A DNA stretch of 6,204 nucleotides, taken from positions 1 to 6,204 of the forward strand of contig CAZNMS010000514.1 of assembly GCA_964573505.1 (NCBI GenBank), given 5' to 3'. Shown piece after piece: positions 6,192 through 6,204 of the stretch (positions are counted from its first letter, which is position 1; each line of letters starts with the position of its first letter). Under the pieces are notes generated by a model that made no database searches, was not told where the DNA came from, and saw only the letters and a list, made by a program, of their open reading frames with translations. The stretch is from AM-0621 sp964573505 (GTDB taxonomy: Bacteria; Planctomycetota; Planctomycetia; Planctomycetales; Planctomycetaceae). The position numbers were made by a program, and so were the translations under genes.

Positions 6192-6204
6192 TTCGCTCCG
6201 CGAA
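6192..6204. repeat. Small GGA/TCC-loop hairpin at right edge
   Basis: TTCGC (6192-6196), TCC, GCGAA (6200-6204) form a perfect palindrome that may continue beyond the window. On the - strand it reads with a GGA loop, as does the hairpin at 43-61. Both are followed by a CCACACT word, so they may belong to one dispersed family. It lies about 80 bases upstream of the DUF4058 start. Confidence 0.4.

Noticed and set aside
1..6204. Insertion sequence or transposon carrying the operon
   Set aside because: There is no transposase, no convincing terminal inverted repeats with target duplications, and base composition looks even across the genes. The edge hairpins are too short and variable to count as element ends.

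Overview
The window reads as a piece of a GC-rich bacterial chromosome, most likely a member of the Planctomycetota. This assignment is inferred from three things: a DUF4058 protein (a family I know as common in Planctomycetota and Cyanobacteria), a nitrite reductase with NirB and a Rieske-type NirD fused in one chain, and wide intergenic regions full of small palindromes. No marker gene is present, so the phylum is a guess of moderate strength.

Layout: (1) Bases 1-753 hold no convincing gene. They contain a series of short perfect hairpins, a small direct repeat, and possible leader structures ahead of the first gene. (2) A NarK-type nitrate/nitrite MFS transporter runs on the + strand from a GTG at 754 to 2085. 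(3) The 134-base gap after it carries a palindrome in which each arm is built from three 9-base units. (4) A 1010-residue assimilatory NAD(P)H nitrite reductase, NirB plus a C-terminal Rieske NirD domain, runs from 2220 to 5252 on the + strand. (5) A convergent DUF4058 gene runs on the - strand from 6112 to 5330. A 77-base gap without an obvious terminator separates it from nirBD. (6) The last bases hold another small GGA-loop hairpin, resembling the one at the left edge.

Function: the transporter and the reductase form a compact nitrite (or nitrate) assimilation unit. The porter brings nitrate and/or nitrite into the cytoplasm, and the NirBD fusion reduces nitrite to ammonium using NAD(P)H, FAD, Fe-S clusters and siroheme. 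No nitrate reductase lies in the window, so either it is encoded elsewhere or the unit serves nitrite. The DUF4058 protein has no known role. Its conserved acidic and lysine residues are laid out in a way that recalls Uma2-type PD-(D/E)XK proteins. I see no clearly new multi-gene system. The most unusual signals are the structured noncoding segments at 522-579 and 2122-2196, and the very long open frame antisense to the DUF4058 gene.
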